Shown in pieces: positions 1 through 7,416 of a stretch of DNA of 64,000 bases. The notes under the pieces are model-generated. The model was not told the DNA's origin. It did no database searches and saw only the letters and a program-made list of their open reading frames with translations. The position numbers and the translations under genes were made by a program. The stretch is from JAWWPY01 sp964412845 (GTDB lineage Bacteria; Actinomycetota; Actinomycetes; Streptosporangiales; Streptosporangiaceae), in the NCBI GenBank assembly GCA_964412845.1, contig CAYPQM010000011.1, positions 1 through 64,000 on the forward strand, read 5' to 3'. Position 1 is the stretch's first letter. Every line of letters starts with the position of its first letter.

Positions 1-456
1 GCGCGGCGGCCGGTCGTTGCCCCAGTCGAAGAACGGGTTGATCACCACGTTCTTGGGCATGAACGGCCCGCTGTCCGCGGTGTTCATCGCCCCCGGATCG
101 GTGAACCGGTAGGAGAACAGGGCCTCGTTCCAGCGCACCTCACCCTCGACCGCCTTCCCGTACGGGTCGAGCAGCAGCTTGGCCGGGTTGCACCGGTGGC
201 CACGCCGCGGCTCGTAGGGGCCGTGCACCCGGTACCCGTAGCGCTGGCCGGGGCCCACGTCCGGCAGGTACGCGTGCCAGACGAATCCGTCGACCTCGGT
301 CAGCCCGATCCTCGTCTCGGTGAGCTGGGCCGGGTCATCCCCGTCGAGGAGGCACAGCTCGACCTGCTCGGCGGCTTCTGAGAAGAGCGCGAAATTGGTG
401 CCGGCCCCGTCCCACGTCGCCCCGAGCGGATAGGAGGTTCCCGGCCAGACGCGCAC
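1..456 (-). CDS. glgX: Glycogen debranching enzyme GlgX, N-terminal part (cut by window edge)
   Basis: The visible 152 residues are the N-terminal CBM48/isoamylase-type domain of a GlgX-like glycogen debranching enzyme, which removes alpha-1,6 branches from limit glycogen in the cytoplasm. Typical family strings are present: YPLGATWDGAGTNFALFSEA near the start, then YGYRVHGPYEPRRGHRCNP and NPAKLLLDPYGKA. The start is a GTG at 456, giving VRVWPGTSYPLG. The catalytic GH13 barrel lies beyond the left edge. The upstream gene stops only 9 bases before this start, so the two may be co-transcribed. TreX-type isoamylase is the alternative name. The family is clear; the exact specificity is not visible. 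Confidence 0.88.
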   Translation of the reverse strand, partial: MRVWPGTSYPLGATWDGAGTNFALFSEAAEQVELCLLDGDDPAQLTETRIGLTEVDGFVWHAYLPDVGPGQRYGYRVHGPYEPRRGHRCNPAKLLLDPYGKAVEGEVRWNEALFSYRFTDPGAMNTADSGPFMPKNVVINPFFDWGNDRPPR

Positions 457-465
457 CAGCCGACC

Positions 466-2184
466 CTACCGGGAGGCCGCAGCGGCGCGGTCAAGGATGG
501 CGCCGGTGGCCACTCCGCCGGGCAGCGTGCCGAACGGCACACCAGGACCGTGCAGCAAGCCTGCCACTCCATGGACGGCCCCGCCGTCAGTTCCCGCGCC
601 GAGCCGCGAGGCACAGAACGCGTCCGCCACGGCCGTCGGCGCGTGCTGCACCAGCAGTGCGGCCTGGAGCGCCACTGCGATCACCCCGGCGAGCCGCCGG
701 GCGGCGTACTCGGCCTCCTGACCGGTGGTAGCGGCCAGTTCGGGCAGCAGGCGGCGCAGTCGGCCGCAGGCCTCGTCCAGCCTGCGGTCGCCGCCCGCGG
801 CCCGGTCCAGCTCGGCGATCAGGGCATCACCGGGCTCCGCGGAGCGGGTCAGCGCACGCAGCACGTCCAGCGCTGTCACATTGCCGGAGCCCTCCCAGAT
901 GGAATTGAGCGGTGCCTCGCGGTAGAGGCGCGGCAGGCCGGACTCCTCGATGTACCCGTTGCCGCCCAGGCACTCCAGCGCTTCGGCCGCATGGGCCGGC
1001 CCGCGCTTGCAGACCCAGTGCTTGGCGGCGGGCAGCGCCACCCGGAGCAGTGCCGCCTCCTGCGGGTCGCCACGCGCCGCCCGCTCCGCGGCGCCCGCCA
1101 GCCGCACCGCGAGCGTGGTCGCCGCCTCCGACTCCACGACGAGATCCGCGAGAACGGCGGCCATCAGCGGCTGGGCGGCCAGGTCCTTGCCGAACGCCTG
1201 ACGCCAGGACGCGTGGTGGACGGCGGCGACGCATCCCTGGCGCATCGCCGCGGCGCTGCCCAGCACGCAGTCGAGCCTGGTGGCGCTCACCATCTCGATG
1301 ATGGTCGGCACCCCCCGCCCAGCCGGGCCGACCTGCCAGGCCAGCGCCGCGTCGAACTCCACTTCGGCGGATGCGTTCGACCGGTTGCCGAGCTTGTCCT
1401 TGAGCCGCTGGATCCGCATCGCGTTGCGTGACCCGTCGGGCAGTACCCGGGGAAGCAGGAAACAGGTCAGCCCGGCCGGTGCCTGCGCGAGGATCAGGAA
1501 CAGGTCGCACATCGGGGCCGAGCAGAACCATTTGTGCCCGGTGATCAAGTGCGCGCCGTCCCCCTCGGCGGGTACCGGCTCGGCGCGGGTGGTATTCGCC
1601 CGCACGTCCGAGCCACCTTGCTTCTCGGTCATGGCCATGCCCGCGAGCAACCCGGCCTTGCCGTCCGGCGGCCGCAGCCCCGGGTCGTAGTCGCGGGTGG
1701 TGAGCAGCGGCTCGAACCGCTGCGCGAGCGAGGGCTGCTGCCGCAGCGCCGGGACGGCGGCGTAGGTCATCGAGATCGGGCAGCCGTGCCCGGCCTCGGC
1801 CTGGGCCCAGACGTAGAACTTGGCCGCCCGGGCAACGTGCCCGCCGGGCGACTGATCCGACCAGGCGGCAGCGTGCAGGCCGTGACCGACAGCGGTGGTC
1901 AGCAGCGCGTGCCACGACGGGTGGAACTCCACCTCGTCGATCCGGTTCCCGCGCGCGTCGTGGCTGCGCAGCACGGGCGGATTCTCGTTGGCCAGCCGCG
2001 CGTGCTGCTGGACGGCGGCCGATCCGGCCAGGGAGCCGAGCGTGTGCAGGTCGCCGGACGCCCAGCCGGCGCCCTCCCGGTCGGCCGCCTGCAGCAGCGC
2101 GGGGTCCTCGGCAACGTCGTGGCCGGTCAACGGCGGTACCTGGTTAAGGACGTCGTGCGTGACGCGGCTCCCGGCGGCACTCAT
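466..2184 (-). CDS. AidB-like acyl-CoA dehydrogenase family protein
   Basis: This 572-residue flavoprotein belongs to the acyl-CoA dehydrogenase superfamily, close to the AidB/isovaleryl-CoA dehydrogenase-like branch. Visible family features are GMAMTEKQGGSDVRANTT (FAD-binding loop), GHKWFCSAPMCD, the RLKDKLGNRSNASAEVEF segment, and ECLGGNGYIEESGLPRLYRE followed by IWEGSGNVTALDVLRAL, which are typical of AidB. E. coli AidB (541 aa) protects DNA against alkylation and has weak isovaleryl-CoA dehydrogenase activity; that role is only inferred here. I chose the ATG at 2184 because GGGAGG lies 5-6 bases upstream; a longer frame to 2361 has no family similarity. The 258 bases upstream to cbiX contain no recognisable gene. 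Confidence 0.85.
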   Translation of the reverse strand: MSAAGSRVTHDVLNQVPPLTGHDVAEDPALLQAADREGAGWASGDLHTLGSLAGSAAVQQHARLANENPPVLRSHDARGNRIDEVEFHPSWHALLTTAVGHGLHAAAWSDQSPGGHVARAAKFYVWAQAEAGHGCPISMTYAAVPALRQQPSLAQRFEPLLTTRDYDPGLRPPDGKAGLLAGMAMTEKQGGSDVRANTTRAEPVPAEGDGAHLITGHKWFCSAPMCDLFLILAQAPAGLTCFLLPRVLPDGSRNAMRIQRLKDKLGNRSNASAEVEFDAALAWQVGPAGRGVPTIIEMVSATRLDCVLGSAAAMRQGCVAAVHHASWRQAFGKDLAAQPLMAAVLADLVVESEAATTLAVRLAGAAERAARGDPQEAALLRVALPAAKHWVCKRGPAHAAEALECLGGNGYIEESGLPRLYREAPLNSIWEGSGNVTALDVLRALTRSAEPGDALIAELDRAAGGDRRLDEACGRLRRLLPELAATTGQEAEYAARRLAGVIAVALQAALLVQHAPTAVADAFCASRLGAGTDGGAVHGVAGLLHGPGVPFGTLPGGVATGAILDRAAAASR

Positions 2185-2442
2185 CTCATGGCCTCCCTCG
2201 CGGGCGCTCCGCTTGGTCGTGCCGGAGGTGCGCAATGTGACAGAGCGGGAGGCAGGCGCGGGGGGTACGGGGGGTCGTCCCCCCGGGCTGGCCGAGTCTC
2301 GCCGCCGGGGCATCGCAACGGCCCTGGGGGTGCGTCGTGCCGGAGGCGCGCCGGCTAGCACTGTGCGGCGTTCGACCCGGCGCCTGCGGCGTTTCGGCGT
2401 AACCCGATGCCGACACAGGGTGCTTCATGTGGTGAGAGTAAC

Positions 2443-3384
2443 TCAGCACTGTGCAGATGCTCGCGTTGCCAGTGGCCAGGCCGGCGAGCCGGGAAGCCGC
2501 GCTCCCGGGCCGTTCCGGAGCACTGCGCCGTTCTGGGCCACTGCGCCGTTCTGGAGCACGGGGACGGTTCTGGCCTCCGCGTAGCGCTGCAGGAGCAGAT
2601 CGGCTACCTCCGGCGCGGCGCCGAGCGGGCCGGAGACAGCAGCCGCGCCCGCGGCCAGCGACCCAGCGCGGATCCGGTCGGCGAACAGGCCAGGAGCCAG
2701 CAGGTAGGTGGCCACCACCACGCGCCGCGCACCGTCGTGCAGCAGCGCCGTCACCGCCTGCTCCGGTGTCGGCCCGGCCGCCGACGCATAAGCGGGAACC
2801 ACTGCGCGCCAGCGACTGGCCTGCTGCCAGTCGGCGGCCATCCGCGCGACCGCGGCGTTCGCGGCCGTCCGGCTGGAGCCGGCGGCGGCGAGCACGACCG
2901 AGGTGTGGCCGGCCCGGCCGTCCTGGCCGGCTTCAGCGAGGCGCCGGTCGAGCGCGCGCATCAGGGCCGGGTGCGGGCCCAGTGGCTCGCCGTAACTGAT
3001 CGCCAGCCCGGGATACGCAGCCTGCGCCTCCCGCAGTGCCCCCGGGATGTCAGTGCCGCTGTGATAGGCAGCGGTCAGCAGCAGGGGCAGCACCACGACC
3101 GGCCGGCTCCGCGCATCGCCATCCCGCGCAGGCCGGTATGGGGCGCCGTGGCCAGCGGTGCCGTGGCCAGCGGTGCCGTGGTCCGGTGGGCGGCCGGCCA
3201 GCGCGCCGAGAACCTGGGCCGCCGACGGCGGGGCGTGGCCGAGGAAGGCCGCCCGGGCATCCAGCCCGGGCCAGCCGCGCACCGCCGCGCGCGAGCGGAC
3301 CAGGCTGATCAAGTCCGCGACCGCGGCCCCCGCGCGCGGGTCGGTGCTCCCGTGCGCCACCGCCACCAGCGGCGGGCACGCCAC
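2443..3384 (-). CDS. cbiX: Sirohydrochlorin ferrochelatase CbiX/SirB-like
   Basis: This is a CbiX-type chelatase of about 313 residues with two half-domains: the first begins PPLVAVAHGSTDPRAG and contains VVLPLLLTAAYHSGTDIP with a metal-binding His, the second contains VVLAAAGSSRTAANAAV. It probably inserts Fe2+ into sirohydrochlorin to make siroheme, the cofactor of the SirA reductase encoded upstream. The start is uncertain: GTG 3384 fits the family N-terminus, while ATG 3447 lies inside the end of cysH; neither has a clear ribosome site. Two insertions look like tandem duplications: HGTAG twice (about 3145-3174) and a six-residue QNGAV-type repeat near the C-terminus. A cobalt chelatase role is possible but less likely in this operon. 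Confidence 0.83.
   Translation of the reverse strand: MACPPLVAVAHGSTDPRAGAAVADLISLVRSRAAVRGWPGLDARAAFLGHAPPSAAQVLGALAGRPPDHGTAGHGTAGHGAPYRPARDGDARSRPVVVLPLLLTAAYHSGTDIPGALREAQAAYPGLAISYGEPLGPHPALMRALDRRLAEAGQDGRAGHTSVVLAAAGSSRTAANAAVARMAADWQQASRWRAVVPAYASAAGPTPEQAVTALLHDGARRVVVATYLLAPGLFADRIRAGSLAAGAAAVSGPLGAAPEVADLLLQRYAEARTVPVLQNGAVAQNGAVLRNGPGARLPGSPAWPLATRASAQC
2521..2574. repeat. 18-bp tandem repeat, three units, in the cbiX C-terminus
   Basis: Three adjacent 18-base units start at 2521, 2539 and 2557. The first two are CACTGCGCCGTTCTGG plus GC or AG; the third is degenerate. In the minus-strand cbiX frame they encode a six-residue repeat around QNGAV close to the end of the protein, beyond the chelatase fold. 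Confidence 0.8.
3145..3174. repeat. 15-bp perfect tandem repeat inside cbiX
   Basis: GCCGTGGCCAGCGGT occurs twice head to tail with no mismatch and is followed by a partial third copy. It encodes a HGTAG duplication in a loop between predicted chelatase elements and keeps the frame. Confidence 0.8.
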
Positions 3385-3428
3385 ACGGGGAGCAGGCGGG
3401 CCGCGGCCAGGGACGTGATCAGCGGGCC

Positions 3429-4175
3429 TCAGGTATGGATGCCGCATTCTGTCTTGCCCGTGCCCGTCCACCGCCCGCTGCGCGGGTCCGCGCCCGGCGC
3501 CACCCGCATGGTGCACGTGGCGCAGCCGATCGACGGGTAACCCTCATCGACCAGGGGATTCACCAGGACACCCTGCTCAGAGATGTAGCTGTCGACCTGC
3601 TCCTGCGACCAGTTCGCGATCGGGTTGACCTTCACCATTTCCCGCCTGGCGTCCCACTCGACGACCCGCGTATCGCTGCGCGAGGTTGTCTCCTCCCGGC
3701 GGACACCGGTGATCCAGGCATCGTAGGGATCCAGCGCGCGTTCCAGCGGGACGACCTTGCGCAGGTAGCAGCAGAGATCGGGGTTCCGCCCGTACAGCCG
3801 GGGCCCCAGCGCCGCGTCCTGTTCCGCAACGGTCCGCGATGGCGTGACATTGATCACGTTCACCGGATAGACGGCCGACACCGCGTCCCTGGTGCCGATC
3901 GTCTCGGGGAAGTGGTACCCCGTGTCGAGGAAAATGACGTCAATACCGGGCTTGACCTGCGCGGCGAGGTGGATGATGACGGCGTCGGTCATCGACGAGG
4001 TGATGCAGACGCGGCGGCCGAACGTCTCCGCCGCCCACCCGATAATCTCCTCCGCGGGTGCGTCGGCGAGCTCGTCCGCCGCCTGGGTAGCGAGCCTCTC
4101 CATGCGGATCGGTTCCTCCAGGCCATCAGGTATCACCAGGTCAGGGTCGCCGCGCCGGGTCACGATGGGACTCAC
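3429..4175 (-). CDS. cysH: Assimilatory adenylyl-sulfate (APS) reductase CysH
   Basis: This 248-residue protein reduces APS to sulfite in sulfate assimilation. It carries the four iron-sulfur cysteines that separate APS reductases from the cluster-free PAPS enzyme: the CC pair in DLCCYLRK (about residues 135-136) and CATC (218 and 221). The catalytic cysteine is in the C-terminal ECGIHT. The PP-loop type nucleotide site is in the CITSSMTDAVIIH region. I start at GTG 4175, which overlaps the stop of the 53-residue ORF by GTGA; a longer reading to 4238 would run through that ORF. Sulfite made here is the substrate of sirA, two genes upstream. Electron donor is expected to be thioredoxin. Confidence 0.93.
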   Translation of the reverse strand: MSPIVTRRGDPDLVIPDGLEEPIRMERLATQAADELADAPAEEIIGWAAETFGRRVCITSSMTDAVIIHLAAQVKPGIDVIFLDTGYHFPETIGTRDAVSAVYPVNVINVTPSRTVAEQDAALGPRLYGRNPDLCCYLRKVVPLERALDPYDAWITGVRREETTSRSDTRVVEWDARREMVKVNPIANWSQEQVDSYISEQGVLVNPLVDEGYPSIGCATCTMRVAPGADPRSGRWTGTGKTECGIHT

Positions 4176-4333
4176 GCGATCACTCCCGTTCCTGCAAAGC
4201 GTAGCCGGAAGGTCCGGATGCAGCTCCGACAACGCCACTCACCGTCCTGTTCCTGCGGTTCCAGGTCCTCTTCACCGCAGTACGGGCAGTAGAACGGGAT
4301 GGCGCGCTGAGTGGTGAAGGTCGGCACAGTCAT
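4172..4333 (-). CDS. 53-residue double-CxxC (zinc-ribbon-like) protein between sirA and cysH
   Basis: ATG 4333 overlaps the sirA stop (ATGA) and its TGA overlaps the cysH GTG start (GTGA), so the small gene is locked into the operon by translational coupling on both sides. The product has two CxxC pairs, YCPYCG near residue 16 and CRSC near residue 35, with an acidic stretch between them, as expected for a zinc ribbon or rubredoxin-like fold, and ends TFRLRFAGTGVIA. Short proteins of this kind are common at the same place in actinobacterial sulfate reduction operons, but I know of no assigned function. A metal-binding or electron-transfer accessory to SirA or CysH is inference. Confidence 0.88.
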   Translation of the reverse strand: MTVPTFTTQRAIPFYCPYCGEEDLEPQEQDGEWRCRSCIRTFRLRFAGTGVIA

Positions 4334-6000
4334 GAGAAGTCCTCCTCACTGGCCCGGGCGGCCCAGGCGGCGAAAGTTTCGCCGTCGTGTCGTCCCTGGT
4401 CGAAACGGCGCAGTACCCGCTCCAGGTAGTCGGGCAGGTCCTCGGATGTCGTCTTCAGGCCCCTGATCTTGCGGCCGAAGCCCGATCCCGACGCGTCCCC
4501 CCCGGTCAGGCTGCCACCGAGGGAAATCTGGAAGCCCGCCTGCTGGGTTCCGTCGGGACTGGTGACAAGCGAGCCCTTGAGCCCGATATCAGCGGTCTGG
4601 ATGCGGGCACAGGAGTTGGGGCAGCCGTTCACGTTGATGCTGACCGGTTCCGTGAAGCCGGGCAGCCGCCGCTCCAGTTCGGCGATCACATCAGCGGCCC
4701 GCGCCTTGGTCTCGACGATGGCCAGCTTGCAGAATTCGATGCCGGTGCAGGCCATGGTGTGCCGGCGGAACACGCTCGGGTTCGGCGACAGGTCAGCCGC
4801 GTCGAGTTCGGCGGTCAGGTCACCCACCCGGTCAGGCGGCACGTCCAGGATGACCATCTTCTGCTCGGCCGTGGTCCGCACCCGTCCGCTGCCATACCGG
4901 TCGGCGAGCTCACCGACCAGGCCGAGCAGGCCGCCCGACATCCGGCCCACCCGGGGCGCGAAGCCCACGTAGCACCGGCCGTCCCGCTGCTCGCCCACGC
5001 CGATGTGGTCGCGCCGCCCTCCGGGGGGAGGCAGCGGCGGCCCGCCGTCCGGAAGCGCGTAGCCGAGGTAGTCCTTCTCCATCACCTCGCGGAACCGTTC
5101 CGGACCCCAGTCAGCCACCAGGAACTTCAGCCGGGCGCGGTGCCGCAGCCGCCGGTATCCGTAGTCACGGAAGACTGCGGTCACGGCGGCCCAGACCTCG
5201 GGAACCTGGTCCGGGCGGACGAAGGCGTTCAGCCGCTTGCCGATCATCGGGTTGGTCGACAGCCCGCCGCCCACCCAGAGGTCGTAACCGGGTTCGCCGT
5301 CCGGTCCGGGCACGGCCACGAATGCGATGTCGTGGATTTCGTGCGCTGTGCACTGCGCGGCGCAGCCGCTCATCGAGGACTTGAACTTGCGGGGCAGGTT
5401 CGAGAAGGCGGGGTCGCCGACGTAGCGGGCGGCCGTCTCGTGGATCACCGGCGTCGCGTCGATGATCTCGCCGGAGTCGATCCCGGCCAGTGGGCAGCCC
5501 AGGATCACCCGCGGCGTGTCGCCACACGCCTCGGTGCTGGACAGCCCGACCCGTTCGAGCGCCTCCCAGATGGCCGGGACGTCCTCGATCTCGATCCAGT
5601 GCAACTGGACGTTCTGCCGGTCGGTGATGTCCGCGGTGCCCCGGGCGTAGCGGTCGGAGATGTCGGAGATCACCCGTAGCTGCTCGGTGGTCAACTGCCC
5701 GCCGTCGATGCGGATCCGCAGCATGAAATAGCGGTCATCGAGTTCTTCGGGCTCAAGCGTGGCGGTCTTGCCGCCATCGATGCCGGGCCGGCGCTGGGTG
5801 TACAGGCCGTACCAGCGGAACCGGCCGCGAAGATCGGCCGGGTCGATCGAGTCGAAACCGCGCTTCGAGTAGACATCAATGATGCGCTGGCGGACGTTCA
5901 GGCCGTCGTCGTTCTTCTTATTTTCCTCGTTCTTGTTCAAGGGCTCGTGGTACCCGAGCCCCCATTGGCCCTGACCTCGGTGGCGGGCGGCTGGCGGCAT
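4330..6000 (-). CDS. sirA: Ferredoxin-dependent sulfite reductase SirA
   Basis: This 556-residue siroheme/[4Fe-4S] enzyme reduces sulfite to sulfide with six electrons from ferredoxin. The cluster/siroheme cysteines are ACTGIEFCKLA (about residues 418 and 424) and NGCPNSCAR (460 and 464). Tyr67 in GLYTQR and Cys159 in TEACGD are 92 residues apart, the same spacing as the Tyr-Cys thioether pair described for Mycobacterium tuberculosis SirA. I prefer ATG 6000 over ATG 6024: AAAGGAC lies 7-8 bases upstream of 6000, and the resulting N-terminus leads directly to GQWGLGYHEPLN. It opens the chain sirA - CxxC protein - cysH - cbiX. Nitrite reductase is the alternative, but the operon argues for sulfite. 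Confidence 0.93.
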   Translation of the reverse strand: MPPAARHRGQGQWGLGYHEPLNKNEENKKNDDGLNVRQRIIDVYSKRGFDSIDPADLRGRFRWYGLYTQRRPGIDGGKTATLEPEELDDRYFMLRIRIDGGQLTTEQLRVISDISDRYARGTADITDRQNVQLHWIEIEDVPAIWEALERVGLSSTEACGDTPRVILGCPLAGIDSGEIIDATPVIHETAARYVGDPAFSNLPRKFKSSMSGCAAQCTAHEIHDIAFVAVPGPDGEPGYDLWVGGGLSTNPMIGKRLNAFVRPDQVPEVWAAVTAVFRDYGYRRLRHRARLKFLVADWGPERFREVMEKDYLGYALPDGGPPLPPPGGRRDHIGVGEQRDGRCYVGFAPRVGRMSGGLLGLVGELADRYGSGRVRTTAEQKMVILDVPPDRVGDLTAELDAADLSPNPSVFRRHTMACTGIEFCKLAIVETKARAADVIAELERRLPGFTEPVSINVNGCPNSCARIQTADIGLKGSLVTSPDGTQQAGFQISLGGSLTGGDASGSGFGRKIRGLKTTSEDLPDYLERVLRRFDQGRHDGETFAAWAARASEEDFS

Positions 6001-6166
6001 GTGGCGCGTCCTTTTCGTGTCCATGGGCGTGTGCGCCGGGCGCCTGAAGGGGACCCCGGGTCAGCGGTGACGGTGATCCCGGCCGGCCTTCGGTGACTGG
6101 TCATGTGTCACCAGGAGGACAGGGCACCGGCCGCCACACACACCCGTCCTGCGAGATGGGCGGTGG

Positions 6167-6253
6167 TCAGCGGCCGTGCCGACAGACCGCGCTACGGACC
6201 CGCAGCAGGTCAACATGCCTGCGCGCAACAAGGAGGGGGTCAGCGGCGGTCAT
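6167..6253 (-). CDS. 28-residue leader peptide upstream of the sulfur operon
   Basis: A short ORF starting at ATG 6253 encodes a peptide with RRHVDLLRVRSAVCRHGR at its end. It carries the RxHVDLxR...C signature of the family annotated as putative leader peptides upstream of sulfur-metabolism genes in actinobacteria. It lies 166 bases before the sirA start in the same direction. A plausible promoter ends only six bases upstream of the ATG, so the transcript may be leaderless. In related systems cysteine codons in such leaders sense Cys-tRNA supply; here there is one TGT (Cys24). Attenuation or translational control of sirA-cysH-cbiX is inferred. Confidence 0.82.
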   Translation of the reverse strand: MTAADPLLVARRHVDLLRVRSAVCRHGR

Positions 6254-6259
6254 GCAAAG

Positions 6260-6289
6260 AGCATCACACGAGCAATACTGTTCTGTCCA
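6260..6289 (-). promoter_or_regulatory. Candidate promoter of the leader-sirA operon
   Basis: Read on the minus strand, TGGACA (5 of 6 to the -35 consensus, at 6284-6289) is followed after 18 bases by GATGCT (6260-6265), which keeps the conserved A2 and T6 of a -10 box. Six bases separate it from the leader ATG, the distance expected for leaderless transcription. Confidence 0.45.
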
Positions 6290-6601
6290 GGAACATTCCA
6301 TCCGCCCAGCCTGAGGTTGGGCCAACGGCCGGGGGATGCTCACGACTGGTGCTAACCGCCCGGCCGCCACGGCTATTCCGCCATTCCGCGCGGCGCCGCT
6401 CTTTCCTCGGTGCTGCTTTCCCGGCCCGGGCCGCGGGCCGGGCCGGGCGGCGCCGCCTATCCGGCCAGGACTGCGGACCCGTGCTCGGCCAGACAAACGT
6501 GCGTGGCGGTGTGCCACGGCACCGCGCCCCGCAGATCATGTTCCAATTGTCAGTTCGCGCTTGCCCCGGCGGCCAGGGTCCCCTGGATCAGCCGACAGTC
6601 G
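6290..6601. other. Intergenic region between whiB end and leader promoter
   Basis: No credible gene was seen. The stretch holds one strong GC hairpin at 6421-6441 (arms CCGGCCCG and CGGGCCGG) that could end whiB transcription coming from the right. Translated frames here have no family-like sequence. Confidence 0.5.
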
Positions 6602-6901
6602 TCAGGCCGCGTTTGCCCGGCGCATCCTGCGCCGGCGCTCGGAGGCGCGCTCGTCCTCGTTCAGCCCGCCCCAGGTGCCATACTTCTCGGGCCGGGACAC
6701 GGCGTAGCTCAAGCATTCGGAACGCACTGGGCAGGAGGCACACAGCGCCTTTGCCTTACGCTCGCGGATATCACGTTCCGGCTGCCGCTCGCCGTCCGGG
6801 CCAAAAAAGAGGACGACCTCCGTGCCGCGGCACGCGGCGGCATCTTGCCAGCCCCAGTTCGGCCGGGGAGGCAGGGCAACCTGCCGTCGTACCTCAGACA
6901 T
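6602..6901 (-). CDS. WhiB-family iron-sulfur transcriptional regulator
   Basis: This 99-residue protein has the four cluster cysteines of WhiB proteins, Cys24, Cys54, Cys57 and Cys63 (CASCPVRSEC), the G(V/T)WGG turn as YGTWGG at 74-79, and a basic DNA-binding tail ASERRRRMRRANAA. WhiB proteins bind a [4Fe-4S] cluster, usually partner with the housekeeping sigma factor region 4 and respond to NO or oxygen. FFGPDGERQPERD resembles the insert of WhiB3/WblD-like members, but I cannot fix the subfamily. ATG 6901 is preceded by GAGGAGA at a good distance. It is monocistronic and transcribed toward the sulfur operon. Confidence 0.92.
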   Translation of the reverse strand: MSEVRRQVALPPRPNWGWQDAAACRGTEVVLFFGPDGERQPERDIRERKAKALCASCPVRSECLSYAVSRPEKYGTWGGLNEDERASERRRRMRRANAA

Positions 6902-7416
6902 GAGTAGATCTCCTCAACCAGCTCATCGTGTGTTCCACGCCCAGTCGACCATCTGGTTCGACGAGCGTTTCGGTCTTGCGCAATGCGGCCTTTTTTGCCC
7001 CGCGTAAGATGCAACGCGTCGCATCGTCAGCGTGTTCCCGTGCGTCCGAGCAGTCTCCAGCCGCCCGTACTCATCACGGATGGTGCACACGGCGGGACAG
7101 TGCAGTGCGCAACCTTGCCGGATGGACAGCGACTCGATGCTCGGCGACCGTCCGGGCGAAGCCAGCCCAGTCCAGCGGACCGATGATCAATGATGCCATC
7201 CTGCGGGCCGGTTCCGCAGGCAGGATCAGGAATCCGGCTTGCCTGGATCCTGTCTTTTTTCACGATCGCCGGATGGCGCCGCCGGCTGGCGGGTTTCGGC
7301 CCGCCCGGCCGGGCGGGGCAGGCTGGCCGCGGGCACCGGGGCCAGCGGCCCGATCTGTTTGGCTGCGGTGCAAGCAGTGATCAATAATTGGACAAATCCG
7401 ATAGTTCAGCGTCACC
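6902..7416. other. 515-base intergenic region with an orphan terminator
   Basis: No protein gene is convincing between the whiB start and the start at 7417. The region must hold the whiB promoter (minus strand). It also contains a well formed plus-strand intrinsic terminator at 7221-7260 with no plus-strand gene before it. A GATAGT box about 15-20 bases before the 7417 start may be the -10 of the next gene. Confidence 0.5.
7221..7260 (+). terminator. Intrinsic terminator without an upstream gene
   Basis: CAGGATCAGG and CCTGGATCCTG form a stem with a single bulge around an 11-base loop, followed by TCTTTTTT. A hairpin plus U-run is uncommon in this GC-rich genome. No plus-strand gene precedes it, so it may close a small RNA transcribed from about 7.0 kb. 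Confidence 0.5.

Noticed and set aside
2185..2442. Cobalamin-type riboswitch next to cbiX
   Set aside because: The gap is downstream of cbiX, not upstream, and lacks a B12-box-like sequence.
6001..6166. Possible SAM or other sulfur riboswitch before sirA
   Set aside because: No SAM-I type core or other known conserved block was seen; the leader peptide explains the spacing.
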